From an uncultured Desulfobacteraceae bacterium (lineage in GTDB: Bacteria > Desulfobacterota > Desulfobacteria > Desulfobacterales > UBA5852): a DNA stretch of 64,000 nucleotides. The position numbers were made by a program, and so were the translations under genes. Below, piece by piece: positions 25,446 through 35,678 of this stretch. A model generated the notes under the pieces. That model saw only the letters and a program-made list of their open reading frames with translations. It was not told the origin of the DNA and searched no databases. The DNA lies in the NCBI GenBank assembly GCA_913060875.1, contig CAJXSL010000007.1, forward strand, positions 1 through 64,000, read 5' to 3'. The number at the start of each line of letters is the position of its first letter. Position 1 is the stretch's first letter.

Positions 25446-25997
25446 ATGAAAAATTTAGCGATAAACTATGAAACGCTCATCAAGATCACCCGCTCCCTTT
25501 CGAAATCCAAAGATCCGGAAACTATCATCCAAATGACGGTGGAGAGTATTCAATCGGCACTGGATTTGAAGGGGTGCACATTGTTCCTCATTAACCACAA
25601 GAGCCAGGAATTGGAAGTGGCCGCCTCGGCAGGTCTGAGCGAGGAATATCTGAACAAAGGCGCCGTGAGCGCGCTGCGCTCCATCGCGGATTCGCTTCAG
25701 GATGGCCCGGTCGCGGTGTATGACGTCAATGACGATCCCCGCATCCAATATCCCGGAGCCGCTAAGAAAGAGGGCATCGCCTCGATCCTTTCGGTACCCA
25801 TCATGGTGGGTGATGACGCCATCGGCGCCATCCGCGTATACTCCGCCGAACCTTGGGAATTTAATTTGGATGATGTGAATTTCGTCCAGGCACTGGCCCA
25901 AATCGCCGGGGTACTCATCGAGATGAGCCGCCTCCACAAAGGCCAGAATGAATACATCGATGTATTGGCCACGACCTGTGAGTCGCCGGCACTTTAG
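25446..25997 (+). CDS. GAF-domain protein
   Basis: 183 residues made of one GAF domain (about 20-170): LIKITRSLSKSKDPETIIQMTVESIQSAL, LKGCTLFLINHKSQELEV, then SILSVPIMVGDDAIGAIRVYS. No kinase, cyclase or output domain is attached, so it is a stand-alone ligand or signal sensor. The start at 25446 has GGGGAGG before it. It precedes the cyclase/ATPase gene on the same strand with a 455-base gap containing a partial MITE, so joint transcription is uncertain. Confidence 0.88.
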   Translation: MKNLAINYETLIKITRSLSKSKDPETIIQMTVESIQSALDLKGCTLFLINHKSQELEVAASAGLSEEYLNKGAVSALRSIADSLQDGPVAVYDVNDDPRIQYPGAAKKEGIASILSVPIMVGDDAIGAIRVYSAEPWEFNLDDVNFVQALAQIAGVLIEMSRLHKGQNEYIDVLATTCESPAL

Positions 25998-26090
25998 CTC
26001 TACCATTGCATGAAATTTTTTCTGCGCAATAAATTTTATGCATCTATTCAGGGGTATCAAAGCTATTCAGGGCATGCTTTGCCGGTGACC
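25994..26090. repeat. MITE-like repeat family 1, half copy
   Basis: TGCATGAAATTTTTTCTGCG and CAATAAATTTTATG match the left half of the copy at 24996; no right end is seen. Confidence 0.55.
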
Positions 26091-26452
26091 ACCAGACCAG
26101 CGCGTCAAGGTTGACAGCCATTGAAAATATGGTTTACAGAATCATATATTACGGCTGTTCAACCTTCTCTTGAGACTGATTCCCGCCTCGCCTGACACCT
26201 CTTTAAAGCGCTCCTGCACGCTTCCTGTCCGGCGCTATCCTCCTGACTGCGCAAAACCTCATATCCCACTGTTATTGTGATTATTTTTCAGGTTTCCGTC
26301 ATTGCTTAGTGCCCTGATCTGAATGGTTGAACCCGCCTCGGCCATCATCCTGGCAGGGGCGAAAGATCCTTGTTTGCAAAGGAGTCAGGGTTCACGACGC
26401 ACCCCATCTCCCCGTCGGCAATACGATCATATCCTTTTCGGAGACTGTTACG

Positions 26453-29400
26453 GTGAAATGTCCGCAATGCACATGTAAGAATCCGGAGACCTACAATTTC
26501 TGCAGCCAATGCGGCCACAGACTGGTGTTCGCTTCGACTGTCGGCAACCGGTCTGTTGACTTCAACAAAGATCTGGAAAAAGTGCAACGTTACTTCCCGC
26601 GAGGCGTTTTGCGGAAAATCTTAAGCCAGAAAGAAAGACTTGAAGGTGAGCGCAAGCAGGTAACGGTCATGTTCTGCGATATGGAGGGGTTTACCCGGCT
26701 AATTGCGAATCTCGATAGCGCCGAAGCCTATCAGACGATGGATAAAATCTACGAAATACTCATCCGCAGCGTTCACAAATTCGAGGGCACCGTAAATGAG
26801 ATGACCGGTGACGGCATTATGGCGCTGTTCGGCGCCCCTATCGCACTCGAGAATGCCCCCCAACGCGCGATCCGATCGGCCATGGCAATCCACCGCCTTA
26901 CGCATGATTTCAGCTCGCAACAGGAGGGAATCGGCCCGATTCGGATGAGAATTGGCATCAACACGGGCCCCGTGGTTGTCGGCACGCTTGGCAGCAACCT
27001 GCGATTAGAATTCAAGGCGGTTGGGGATACCGTCAATCTGGCGTCCAGAATGGAAGGTCTGGCCGATCCTGGAACCACCTATGTAACGGCGGAAACGTAT
27101 AAACAAACGCGTCAATTTTTCCACTTCGAACGTATTGGGAACAAGGTCGTAAAAGGGAAAACAGATCCGATCCCCGTCTATAAAGTCTTATCCGCCAAAC
27201 AAGACGTGGATCGACCGCGCCTGGGGTCGGAGCGGATGATCTATTCGCGGTTGATCGGCCGGAGCGAAGAATTGAACCGCTTAGAACGCCAGTTGATGGA
27301 ATTGGCCGATGGCAAAGGATCCGTCATCAGTATCATTGGAGAAGCAGGGGTTGGCAAATCACGATTGGTGGCCGAGCTGAAACTACGTGAGGTCACGCGT
27401 CGCATCGTCTTGATCGAGGGGCGCGCCGTCGCGATAGGAAGAAATTTGGGGCTGCATCCGATCATCGATCTTTTGAAGATGTGGGCCGGCATACGTCATG
27501 AAGACAGTGATACCATCGCATTTGGCAAACTTGAAACGGCTCTCCGGGGCCTCTTTCCAGAAAAGTACCAGGCACGAATGCCGGTTGTTGCATCGCTGAT
27601 GGGGATCAAAGGGGATGACAAAGGCGACAACTGGGTGGAGTCAATCGAAGGCGAATCTCTGGAAAAGCTGATTTTGGAAAACGTGCGTGCACTTCTGGCC
27701 GGCATGGCAAGACGTATGCCTCTGGTCGTCATTTTGGAAGATTTACATTGGGCCGATACAAGCTCGATTGAATTATTGGAGGTTCTCTTTAAATTAGTCC
27801 GAAATGAACGCATTGCCTTCATTAATGTATTTCGGCCCGGCTATCAAGAAACAGGAGAGCGCATTGTCGACAGCATCAACGCGCACTTACCCGTATATCA
27901 TCTCGAACTTTTCCTGCATCCTCTGGATGAACAACGATGCGAATCGCTGATCAGCAACATGCTTTGCTACAGCGCACTCGACCATACCGTTGTTACGCAA
28001 ATTGTAAACCGCGCCGGCGGCAATCCCTACTTCATCGAAGAAATTGTTCGATCCATGATCGATGAAGGCGCCCTGACCGCCAAAAACGGCACGTTTCAAA
28101 CCACGGCCAAAATAGCATCGATCAACATTCCGAATACCATTCACGACGTCCTCATGTCACGGATCGATGCGTTTGAAGATGCCACACGCGATATCATCAT
28201 GATCGCGGCAATTGTCGGCCGTACGTTTCAGGAACGCATCATCCGGGACGTGGCTGAAGGAATCGGCGATATCGACGCACGCCTGTCCCATCTAAAGGAG
28301 ATGCAGATTATCAGTGAATTCCGACGAACAAGAGAGGTCGAGTATCGTTTCAAGCATGGCCTGGCGCAAGAAGCCGTCTATTTATCAATGCTTCCACAGA
28401 AACGCCGAAAGCTTCACTTGATGGTAGCGAAATCGATAGAACAGAACTTCCCGGATAAACTCCACGAGTACTATGGCATCCTTTCCTACCATTTCAACCA
28501 GGGGGAAGACTTTGACAAGGCTGAAACCTACATGCTGATGGCCGGCAACGAGGCTATGAAAATTTCTGCTTCCAATGAGGCCTTGAAGTATTACAAAACA
28601 GCGATGGAGCTCTATATCAATAATTGTGGCGCGGCGGTCGATCAACACAGAATCGCAGCATTGGAGGAAAATATCGCCATCGCTTTCTTCAGCAAAAGCA
28701 ATTTTGTCGAGGCGGTTAAATATTTTGAAAGATCCTTGAAGGGCTATGGCGTCAGAAGGTTCAGGAATCCATTCCTGGTATGGGCTGGGACGATCGTCAA
28801 CCTCATCCGGATTATCCTGTCCCTGTATGGACCTGGATGGAAGAAGAAAAAAAAGATGCCGCCAAGCGGCGACGACATCCGGATCATGAACCTCAAATTC
28901 AAACTGGCCATGTCTTTAGCGTATGTTGATATCAACAGGGTTTTCGTAGACAACATTGGTAATTTGCCACAGGCTTTCAAGCTGGATATCACCAGGGCGC
29001 CTGTTTATGTCGAAGCCATGATCGGGTTGAGCGGTCTTTTTGCCGCCACCGGTATTTCCTTCGGTTTGAGCCGCAAAATCCTCACCTATGTAGATGACAA
29101 CATCTTTAATGGGCCCAACGAGACACGCTTACCCAAAAACCTCTACCGGTTTATTGAAAGCCTTTACAATTGCCTTTCCGGGAATTGGCATCAGGAGTTC
29201 AACCCCGACCATGTCCAACAGGCACTGCATGTCGGGGATGTGTCGTATGCATCGGGATACCTTTTCTGGATAGGATACGGCAAGCTGGAGCATGGCGATG
29301 TGGACACAACCCGGAAAATCATCGCGATCGAAAACGAAATCGCACGCCGCTACCATTTCGAGCATACCAAGATAGACGCCTGCCTGTTGGCTTCCAAGCT

Positions 29401-29977
29401 GGCGCTGGTCGAGAATGCGGTTTCGGAAGCCAGCGCCTATATCGATGATGGTATCCTGACTTTGCATAAATATGATCTCGACATGCGGAAAATCGAGTTC
29501 AATGGCCTCAAGCTCAAGATCGTTACCCTTCAGAATGATCTGGCATCGGCAAGCAAACTCGTCAGGGAAAGCGATGATTTGATCATCAAAGTCGGGAAAA
29601 AGGCGATATTGCCCAACTATTATGGAGAACACCTGATTGGCAAACTAAGATACTGCCTAAGCCAGCTTGAACTCAGTATCGAGCGCGACCACAAGACCGA
29701 TTTCAAACATCACAGTCGTCTGGCCCTGGTCGTCGCCAAACAAAACGCCGACCATTTCAAAAAAAGGACTGCGGTTGGGCGCACAGAGGCCTACAGACTC
29801 ATCGGGCGTTATTACTGGCTGGTAAGGTCTAAACCAAGAGCGCTGAAGTGGTACCATAAATCCATTCTGGAGGGCCAGCGATTAAAGGCCGAGCTTGAAT
29901 TGAAGAAGACGCTCGATGAGGTCGAACGTATCCGCAATGTGACCATCCAACCGAGAGTACCTCTGCGAAATGATTAA
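26453..29977 (+). CDS. Zinc ribbon - class III adenylate/guanylate cyclase - STAND ATPase - TPR-like protein
   Basis: 1174 residues. An N-terminal zinc ribbon (KCPQC... FCSQCG, four Cys within residues 3-20) is followed by a class III cyclase domain at about 65-250: VTVMFCDMEGFT with the metal Asp, then MTGDGIMALFGAP and the partner-site TVNLASRME. An AAA/STAND ATPase follows, with Walker A GEAGVGKSR at about 297-305 and Walker B VVILEDLHWAD at about 425-435, and then a long helical C-terminus that looks TPR-like. I choose the GTG at 26453 because it lies directly before the zinc ribbon with CGGAGA upstream. It probably makes a cyclic nucleotide in response to signals sensed by the C-terminal half. 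Its stop overlaps the next gene by 8 bases. Confidence 0.9.
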   Translation: MKCPQCTCKNPETYNFCSQCGHRLVFASTVGNRSVDFNKDLEKVQRYFPRGVLRKILSQKERLEGERKQVTVMFCDMEGFTRLIANLDSAEAYQTMDKIYEILIRSVHKFEGTVNEMTGDGIMALFGAPIALENAPQRAIRSAMAIHRLTHDFSSQQEGIGPIRMRIGINTGPVVVGTLGSNLRLEFKAVGDTVNLASRMEGLADPGTTYVTAETYKQTRQFFHFERIGNKVVKGKTDPIPVYKVLSAKQDVDRPRLGSERMIYSRLIGRSEELNRLERQLMELADGKGSVISIIGEAGVGKSRLVAELKLREVTRRIVLIEGRAVAIGRNLGLHPIIDLLKMWAGIRHEDSDTIAFGKLETALRGLFPEKYQARMPVVASLMGIKGDDKGDNWVESIEGESLEKLILENVRALLAGMARRMPLVVILEDLHWADTSSIELLEVLFKLVRNERIAFINVFRPGYQETGERIVDSINAHLPVYHLELFLHPLDEQRCESLISNMLCYSALDHTVVTQIVNRAGGNPYFIEEIVRSMIDEGALTAKNGTFQTTAKIASINIPNTIHDVLMSRIDAFEDATRDIIMIAAIVGRTFQERIIRDVAEGIGDIDARLSHLKEMQIISEFRRTREVEYRFKHGLAQEAVYLSMLPQKRRKLHLMVAKSIEQNFPDKLHEYYGILSYHFNQGEDFDKAETYMLMAGNEAMKISASNEALKYYKTAMELYINNCGAAVDQHRIAALEENIAIAFFSKSNFVEAVKYFERSLKGYGVRRFRNPFLVWAGTIVNLIRIILSLYGPGWKKKKKMPPSGDDIRIMNLKFKLAMSLAYVDINRVFVDNIGNLPQAFKLDITRAPVYVEAMIGLSGLFAATGISFGLSRKILTYVDDNIFNGPNETRLPKNLYRFIESLYNCLSGNWHQEFNPDHVQQALHVGDVSYASGYLFWIGYGKLEHGDVDTTRKIIAIENEIARRYHFEHTKIDACLLASKLALVENAVSEASAYIDDGILTLHKYDLDMRKIEFNGLKLKIVTLQNDLASASKLVRESDDLIIKVGKKAILPNYYGEHLIGKLRYCLSQLELSIERDHKTDFKHHSRLALVVAKQNADHFKKRTAVGRTEAYRLIGRYYWLVRSKPRALKWYHKSILEGQRLKAELELKKTLDEVERIRNVTIQPRVPLRND

Positions 29978-31523
29978 TCGCCTCCCCAAGAAAAGAATAC
30001 TGATTGTCAACTGCTATTTCGATCCGCTGCGCCTTCCCGTCCAGCGGAAATTGAAATTTCCGCCATCCATGACACCGGCCTACCTGGCCGGTATATTCTC
30101 ATCCCGGCGCTGTAACATCCGGCTTTATGATGAAGTTTACAGCGGCCCCCTGGAGGATGAAAGCCTGGCAGCTTTTCCCGACATGCTGGTCCTCACCGGA
30201 CTCAATGTCGCCCTGGACCGGATGCGCCATGTTACGGCCTATGTCAAGACCAAGAACCCCAAGGCCATCGTGGTCGCCGGAGGCCCTGCCATCCGCGCCC
30301 TCTACCATTATTCACGGCAGTTTTTCGATCACTGCTGCCTTGGGGATCTGGAACAGCTGGCCGAGGTTGTTGAATATGAATTCGGTCTTGACTATGTGTC
30401 AGCGCATTTTCTCGAACATGGGTGGATCATGCCCCGCTTCGAGCTGGCCTATTGGACGAAATTGATTTCGCATGTCGAGTCCAGCCGTTATTGCTATTTC
30501 CATTGCAGCTTCTGCGCCCTGACCGCTGAAAAACGAAATTATCGGCCCTATGACCTTGAATACGTCCGCAGGCAGATCACCGCACTGGGCCCCAACGCGC
30601 TGATCAATTTTATCGACAACAACTTTTGCTCCAACAACCACGCATTCATGCTCAAACGGTTTGACATGATGAAAGAGCTGCATGCTCAGGGTTATTTAAG
30701 GAAATGGAGCGCGGAGGTCACCTGCGATTTTTTTTATGACGAAAACAATTTGGCACTTGCGGTCGAGAGCGGTTGCGGTGGCCTTTTTTGCGGCATCGAG
30801 TCTTTCGATGATCAGACCCTCGCCAGCTACCGGAAGCAGCAAAATTATCACATGCCGCAGATTGAATTGATTCAGAGATGTTTAAAAGCGGATATCCCCT
30901 TTCATTATGGCCTTGTTTTCGATTTTACCCGACGGTCTATCGACCAATTGGCAGCGGAGTGGCGGTTTATTTTGTCCACCCCTGAAATTCCGCTGCCATC
31001 CTTCATAACCTTGCCGATCCCGCTTTTGAAAACCCCGCTGTTCTATGAGAGCCTAAAAAACAGGCGCTTCCTGCCCAACCTGCGGCTGCGTGACCTGGAT
31101 GGCAGTACCATCACCCTGAAGCCCCGGGACAATCTGGCGCATATCGTGGCCTTTATGGATAAGGTAAAAAACCTCTGGGGCTACAAGCTGAAAATATTAC
31201 AGCACATGAATCAATTTTATCGTCACTACAAAAAATACTTAAGCATGGGAAGTATGGCCATTTCGCAGTACAGCGCCTTACTGATCGGCGCCCCAGGATG
31301 GTCAACCCTTCAAATCCCGGCCGGCAAAGTATTACCGGCCCCACTCGGACAACGGCAGAGGACGTTCATTGGATCGCAAGCACGACTCGACAGCGTCTAC
31401 CAGCCGGCCTTCGCAATCAACGCCAACTACCGACACTATTTCCAGCCAACATTGCTTACCGACAGCGACGGTAACATCTGCGAGGCCCTGCAACCGGATT
31501 TGACGCCCGCAGAGAAACACTAG
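29970..31523 (+). CDS. B12-binding-type radical SAM protein
   Basis: 517 residues. The N-terminal 150 residues look like a cobalamin-binding Rossmann domain (PPSMTPAYLAGIF; LVLTGLNVAL; VVAGGPAIRALY) but no DxHxxG motif is seen, so the base-off His may be absent. The radical SAM cluster is C175-x3-C179-x2-C182 in RYCYFHCSFCAL, followed by the barrel segments INFIDNNFC and GCGGLFCGIESFDD. The reaction and substrate are unknown; related proteins modify lipids, peptides or antibiotics. It starts 8 bases inside the cyclase gene, so the two are translated together and probably work together. Confidence 0.88.
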   Translation: MINRLPKKRILIVNCYFDPLRLPVQRKLKFPPSMTPAYLAGIFSSRRCNIRLYDEVYSGPLEDESLAAFPDMLVLTGLNVALDRMRHVTAYVKTKNPKAIVVAGGPAIRALYHYSRQFFDHCCLGDLEQLAEVVEYEFGLDYVSAHFLEHGWIMPRFELAYWTKLISHVESSRYCYFHCSFCALTAEKRNYRPYDLEYVRRQITALGPNALINFIDNNFCSNNHAFMLKRFDMMKELHAQGYLRKWSAEVTCDFFYDENNLALAVESGCGGLFCGIESFDDQTLASYRKQQNYHMPQIELIQRCLKADIPFHYGLVFDFTRRSIDQLAAEWRFILSTPEIPLPSFITLPIPLLKTPLFYESLKNRRFLPNLRLRDLDGSTITLKPRDNLAHIVAFMDKVKNLWGYKLKILQHMNQFYRHYKKYLSMGSMAISQYSALLIGAPGWSTLQIPAGKVLPAPLGQRQRTFIGSQARLDSVYQPAFAINANYRHYFQPTLLTDSDGNICEALQPDLTPAEKH

Positions 31524-31628
31524 CCGCGCTGCAGCGCCGGCACGATTAGCGGCAATGGCCGACCCTTCACTGCCCGATCGGCAATCGCTCGGGTGTCGTG
31601 AGCAACATCGAAGCGGCCCCGGGCGGTA

Positions 31629-33794
31629 TCAGTTCAGGGGCAGGCGACTGAAGTATTCCGCGCTTACGTTGCCGCCCTTGTCGACAGCCACGAGACGGAA
31701 TTCGAGGTTGGCGGCATTCCCGCCGGTGTTGAGCACCTGGTTATCCTTCAACCAGTAGGCCAAATGATGCGTGCCTTCGTCGACCTCTTTAAATAACCAT
31801 TTGCCGGCGATGCCGGCATCCCCGATCGGCTGGGTGACAGCAAAGCCAAACGGACCGCCTTCGGGGCCCACCAGTATCCGTACGTAGACATTGTAATAGT
31901 CCGCCGAGGCGATGTTGAATTTGATGACAACCACGCGTCCTGTAGTTCGTGTTTCCTCATGGATGGCAAATTCCGTAATATCAGGCGCCGATGGCCGGGT
32001 GGGGACGAGCTCGGTGTCATGGCCCTCCGCTCCAGCCTGGATCTTGGGGCAAAGCTCGCCATCGTTCACATCCCAGGTGTGCAGATCGGCGTGGCTTTCA
32101 GGGTGTTGATTGCCTGGGGCGGCGATATTCCAATGGGCCGCTTGGGTACCGGTGCAAACCTTCTTGCCACAGGCTTCGTAAGTGTATTCGACCACGCCGT
32201 CGCAGCGCAGATTGTCGATATCGTCGATGGATCCGCTCCAGTGCGTACCGTGCCAATCGAGCATATCCGCGAAGGTATAGTAGATACTGCGGTGGGTCAG
32301 ATCCTCCGAGGTCTGCAGGAGGTTGAGGCGGTCGACTTTGCTCATCGCCTGTGTCTGGCGGGCGCCATGAAAAGGATGATCGTCATCCACCATGAACTTT
32401 TCCAAGAATTTTTGGTGCAGATTCCTCATTGCGGCGGCCAGGTCGCACCCCGGGCTGCCAAACGCGTCACTCCGGGCCGCGAATTGCTTAACATCCCCGG
32501 GGAAGCCGGTCATGTGAACACCCCGCATGATACCCGTGGCATCCGTCCCCGTTGGAAACAGTTCAAAGGCCTGGAAGATGCCGGCATGCCAGTGGTTATG
32601 GCAGAACGGATCAATGAGGTGGGTATCCCGGTAGAGCGCATCGCCCATGTTGAAACCTGTGTTGTAAGGGGAGAAAAGCGGCTGTTTGCTGGTGCCGTAC
32701 CGCAGCGTTTCGCCCGGCTGCGCCGACCGTTCCTCCCCTGATCGGCTTCTGCGCTCGCGAAGAACTCCGCCGGATAAGAAGGCATTGGATCGGGTCAGGG
32801 ATATTTCGTATTCGAGCTTTTTAGCCGCTTCCGAAGGGCCACCCTCGACCGTCTTGATCCGTTCCAAATAGCGGATCGCGGATTGGCCGAAATACGTCGG
32901 TTCTGTTTCAATGACGTCCACCAGATCCTGATAATGGTCGCCCTGGTAAAGTAAATCGAGCAGGGCCGGTTCCCGGCGGATCAAATGACGCATCGCCAAC
33001 CTGCCTTCCGGCCCACTCTTTTTGGCGATCCCGACGACATCCACAAGCTGCTTTTCGCTGCGGCCCGGTGCCAGACATGCGGCCAAACGGACAACATCTT
33101 CTTTGGACTTGGTCTGGGCAATGATCTTTTCAATGGCCGCATCGACGCGGGGGTGATCGATGCGCGCCACGGTCCGCATGAGCTGGGGGTGCTTCAAAGC
33201 CTCTCGGGGTGACTGCCGGACATAGGCGATAAGCCTCTCGATCATATCCTGATGCTCAGCATAGGCGGCCTTTGACCACCGCGCAATCGTATGGCAGGCG
33301 GCCTCGATCAATTGCGCGTCCCCGGACGTTATCAAAATTTCCAGTATATCCTGTCGGTCCTTTTCCGGCAGCCTGGTCAGCAACCTTGCCACCCGGGCAC
33401 GGACGGAGGGATGCACCTGCGGGTCGGCCGTAACGTCACGAATGAAGCTTACGAATTCAGGCGGTGGGAGGGCTCCCTGCGTTTTGCGATAATGGTTGGC
33501 CATTAGCATGATACAGTGCATGATAAACGTCTCGGGCAACTCGGATTGTTTGACCAACTGCGCGATCACATCAAGAACAGCGTTGTCTTTCTTGAGTAAT
33601 CGCAGCAATCCAGGAAAGACGTAATAGCCCAGCGTTCCATTGCCGATTGCTTCCGATGACGCCAGGTCAACCAATATCGCGCCCAGTTCATCAGCCGACT
33701 TGGTCGCCAGCAACTGATCGACATGCTGGGTTATCAATTCGCATGTTTTCGCCTTCTTTATGGTGGCGATAAATTCACTTTGCGAGGCATTCAT
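31629..33794 (-). CDS. HEAT-repeat protein with permuted NlpC/P60 (YiiX/LRAT-like) core
   Basis: 721 residues. The N-terminal about 330 residues form helical HEAT-like repeats (for example HPSVRARVARLLTRLPEKDR). The middle has a His in NHWHAGIFQAF at about 397 and a Cys in NLRCDGVVEYTYEACG at about 531; His-before-Cys order is that of permuted NlpC/P60 or LRAT-like papain-fold enzymes, which act as amidases or acyltransferases. The C-terminal about 130 residues (RVVVIKFNIASADYYNVYVRI...) look like a beta-sandwich. No signal peptide is seen, so location is unclear. It is monocistronic, convergent with the radical SAM gene. Confidence 0.65.
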   Translation of the reverse strand: MNASQSEFIATIKKAKTCELITQHVDQLLATKSADELGAILVDLASSEAIGNGTLGYYVFPGLLRLLKKDNAVLDVIAQLVKQSELPETFIMHCIMLMANHYRKTQGALPPPEFVSFIRDVTADPQVHPSVRARVARLLTRLPEKDRQDILEILITSGDAQLIEAACHTIARWSKAAYAEHQDMIERLIAYVRQSPREALKHPQLMRTVARIDHPRVDAAIEKIIAQTKSKEDVVRLAACLAPGRSEKQLVDVVGIAKKSGPEGRLAMRHLIRREPALLDLLYQGDHYQDLVDVIETEPTYFGQSAIRYLERIKTVEGGPSEAAKKLEYEISLTRSNAFLSGGVLRERRSRSGEERSAQPGETLRYGTSKQPLFSPYNTGFNMGDALYRDTHLIDPFCHNHWHAGIFQAFELFPTGTDATGIMRGVHMTGFPGDVKQFAARSDAFGSPGCDLAAAMRNLHQKFLEKFMVDDDHPFHGARQTQAMSKVDRLNLLQTSEDLTHRSIYYTFADMLDWHGTHWSGSIDDIDNLRCDGVVEYTYEACGKKVCTGTQAAHWNIAAPGNQHPESHADLHTWDVNDGELCPKIQAGAEGHDTELVPTRPSAPDITEFAIHEETRTTGRVVVIKFNIASADYYNVYVRILVGPEGGPFGFAVTQPIGDAGIAGKWLFKEVDEGTHHLAYWLKDNQVLNTGGNAANLEFRLVAVDKGGNVSAEYFSRLPLN

Positions 33795-34478
33795 TCTATT
33801 GGTCTCCTTTCGGGCAAACTTATGGCATGCCGGCGGCAGGAAATCCTATCCCGTGCCGATCCTTCGAAACAGCCCTCAAAAGAGTTGCCGCACTTGCAGC
33901 ATCGGTTGATGCCTGACTTTCGGCCCTTGGGCTTTTCATGGCCTGACAGAAATCCGTCGGCATTTTCAGTTGACTGCTCGCGGAAGCCTCCAGAGGGCAA
34001 GCGGCCCCTTGGAGGCTTGGACAGGGCAGTTTCAGGTGTCCTGGATTCATCGTCGGGTTGTCCATGGATCAGATGCGCTTTGGCAGCCGTGGCGCTGGAC
34101 TGGCCGGGTATAAATGGTGCGATGGGAACCAGGATGACAGGAATTCAGAGGCGGGCTTGAGGTTGTCGGATTAAGGTGCGGCTGCGGATAGGTGATGACT
34201 TGATTTATTTTCTTTAAAACGCCCCGGTGGCGGCTGTCAAATATAAAGATGGCCCCCACTGCCGTGATGGGGGGGAAGTGCCAAGCCCCTCAAAACAAAG
34301 GATCCGTTTCCACGGAAGATTTCAAGGGTCCCTGGTGATTTCAGCATCGGTACTGCTCAACCGATGCCCTTTGCCAGCTCCCGTATCAAGCTATTTAGGC
34401 GTTATATGTGAACATCATACTATAAAATATGGTTCTTCTCCCAATTAGTTGGGAGAAAGGGTCCAAGGGGTCTAGGAT
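33795..34478. other. Intergenic, nothing recognised
   Basis: Several short open frames on both strands, none with a plausible ribosome site and a protein-like composition. No repeat or RNA gene was recognised. Confidence 0.4.
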
Positions 34479-34649
34479 TCAAGTGGCCAAGGGTTTGTTC
34501 TCTGGAGATTTAATCAGAGCTTTCAGCATTCGCTCGATTGACCCCATTTCCACTGCTAATTTTGGAAAACGTTTCGATACACTATATAGATGCAAACAAA
34601 GCGCATATGCTTTTTGCCATACTTGCCATTCTTTGTAATTTTTTAGTAT
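34479..34649 (-). pseudogene. Four-helix-bundle (23S rRNA intervening-sequence type) protein, internally deleted
   Basis: On the minus strand a 57-codon frame joins the family's N-terminus (LKNYKEWQVWQKAYALCLHL) directly to its C-terminus (SIERMLKALIKSPENKPL), leaving out the about 60 middle residues including the SIPSNIAEG-type helix. The usual ATG is ATA here. So it is a start-less, internally deleted remnant. It is flanked by complementary CCAAGGGGTC... / ...GACCCCTTG-type words, as around intervening-sequence elements. Confidence 0.75.
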
Positions 34650-34799
34650 TTCACCTGGATCCTTGACCCCTTGACCCCTGGAACCCTTATGATCCCGAGA
34701 TGCCCAAGCGCTAATACCCTGTGACCCAATTGCTCATTTGCACCAACTATTCGGGAGAAGACCCTAAAATATACCGCACAGAGACGCTGGAAGAATATT

Positions 34800-34940
34800 C
34801 ATTCGGAAAATTTGTCCGGCAGCGCGATGTCCATCTGGCGCAGGGAGGTAAATTCACCGGCAAGATCCGGTTCACCGAGCCTGGCGAGGATCGTCTGCCG
34901 GACACGGTCGCGCAGTTCGATGGCGCCCTGCCAGCCTGAA
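34800..34940 (-). pseudogene. Duplicate of the 3' end of the ACP/AMP-ligase/acyltransferase gene
   Basis: 34815-34938 matches 37733-37855 with one or two changes. It encodes on the minus strand the last roughly 40 residues (GAIELRDRVRQTILARLGEP... SLRQMDIALP) with a different tail (DKFSE). There is no start and no upstream domain, so this is a non-functional copy of the gene end. Confidence 0.85.
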
Positions 34941-35678
34941 AGTATAACCCCTGGCAGCAGGTGACCTGAGTTGTTTTCTCGGATTCCGATCAAGGCCTTC
35001 GCGTTCGAAAACTAGTTGAATTCTGGATCACGCGTCATGGAAGATCTATGTTTTGGTTGGTTTTTGAGAGCCAAAAAAGGGAACGGTTAAGGGTGCCGCC
35101 CCCCATTTTTTGGGGAAAAATAGAACCAAAATTATTCACCTATAAGCAAAATATTTCCTAAATGCTGTGTAACCCATTACCGAATCCATTCCGCACCTGA
35201 AAATGACCGATGCGATCTCGCTGAAATCTAACACAAATTTTAGTCTCGCTAAAATTTAAACCAGTAGCATGTTTTTTGCATATGGAAGGACCGAGTGCCA
35301 ATGATAGAATGGTATATTTCACTGCGCTGCAAGAATAACTTCCTCTCATCAACTTTCTTAGTCCGCGGTACTCACCTCAAAGCAGGTCAGCCCTAAACAA
35401 TTCCGTAAAGTGTAGATGATTTTCGATGGACAGTTGCTTCATCGATCGGCTCCGTGTTTTTCAGTGATGCGTTCTTTCGGTTTTCATGCTCGCATTCATA
35501 GCGGCATTATTGCTCCTTTACGGCCGTGCCGAACGCGATAACACGAGGGCCGATCAAGACGCCCTTCAAAGTAATTGCCTGGACAGGCCTCCAGGATTTC
35601 CGCGATGGGCTGGACGGAAAGGGGGTGATGGGGTTCGAGACGTAACGCGATATAATTTTCGGATGAAAGGAGGAGAAC
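34941..35678. other. Intergenic, nothing recognised
   Basis: About 740 bases upstream of the PEP-CTERM gene. AT-rich stretches around 35030-35160. No gene, RNA or repeat was recognised. Confidence 0.4.

Noticed and set aside
33791-34000. 69-codon leftward frame with CCKCGN, possibly a zinc-ribbon gene
   Set aside because: Runs into the start of the HEAT-repeat gene, has no ribosome site and only a single CxxC; not supported as a gene.
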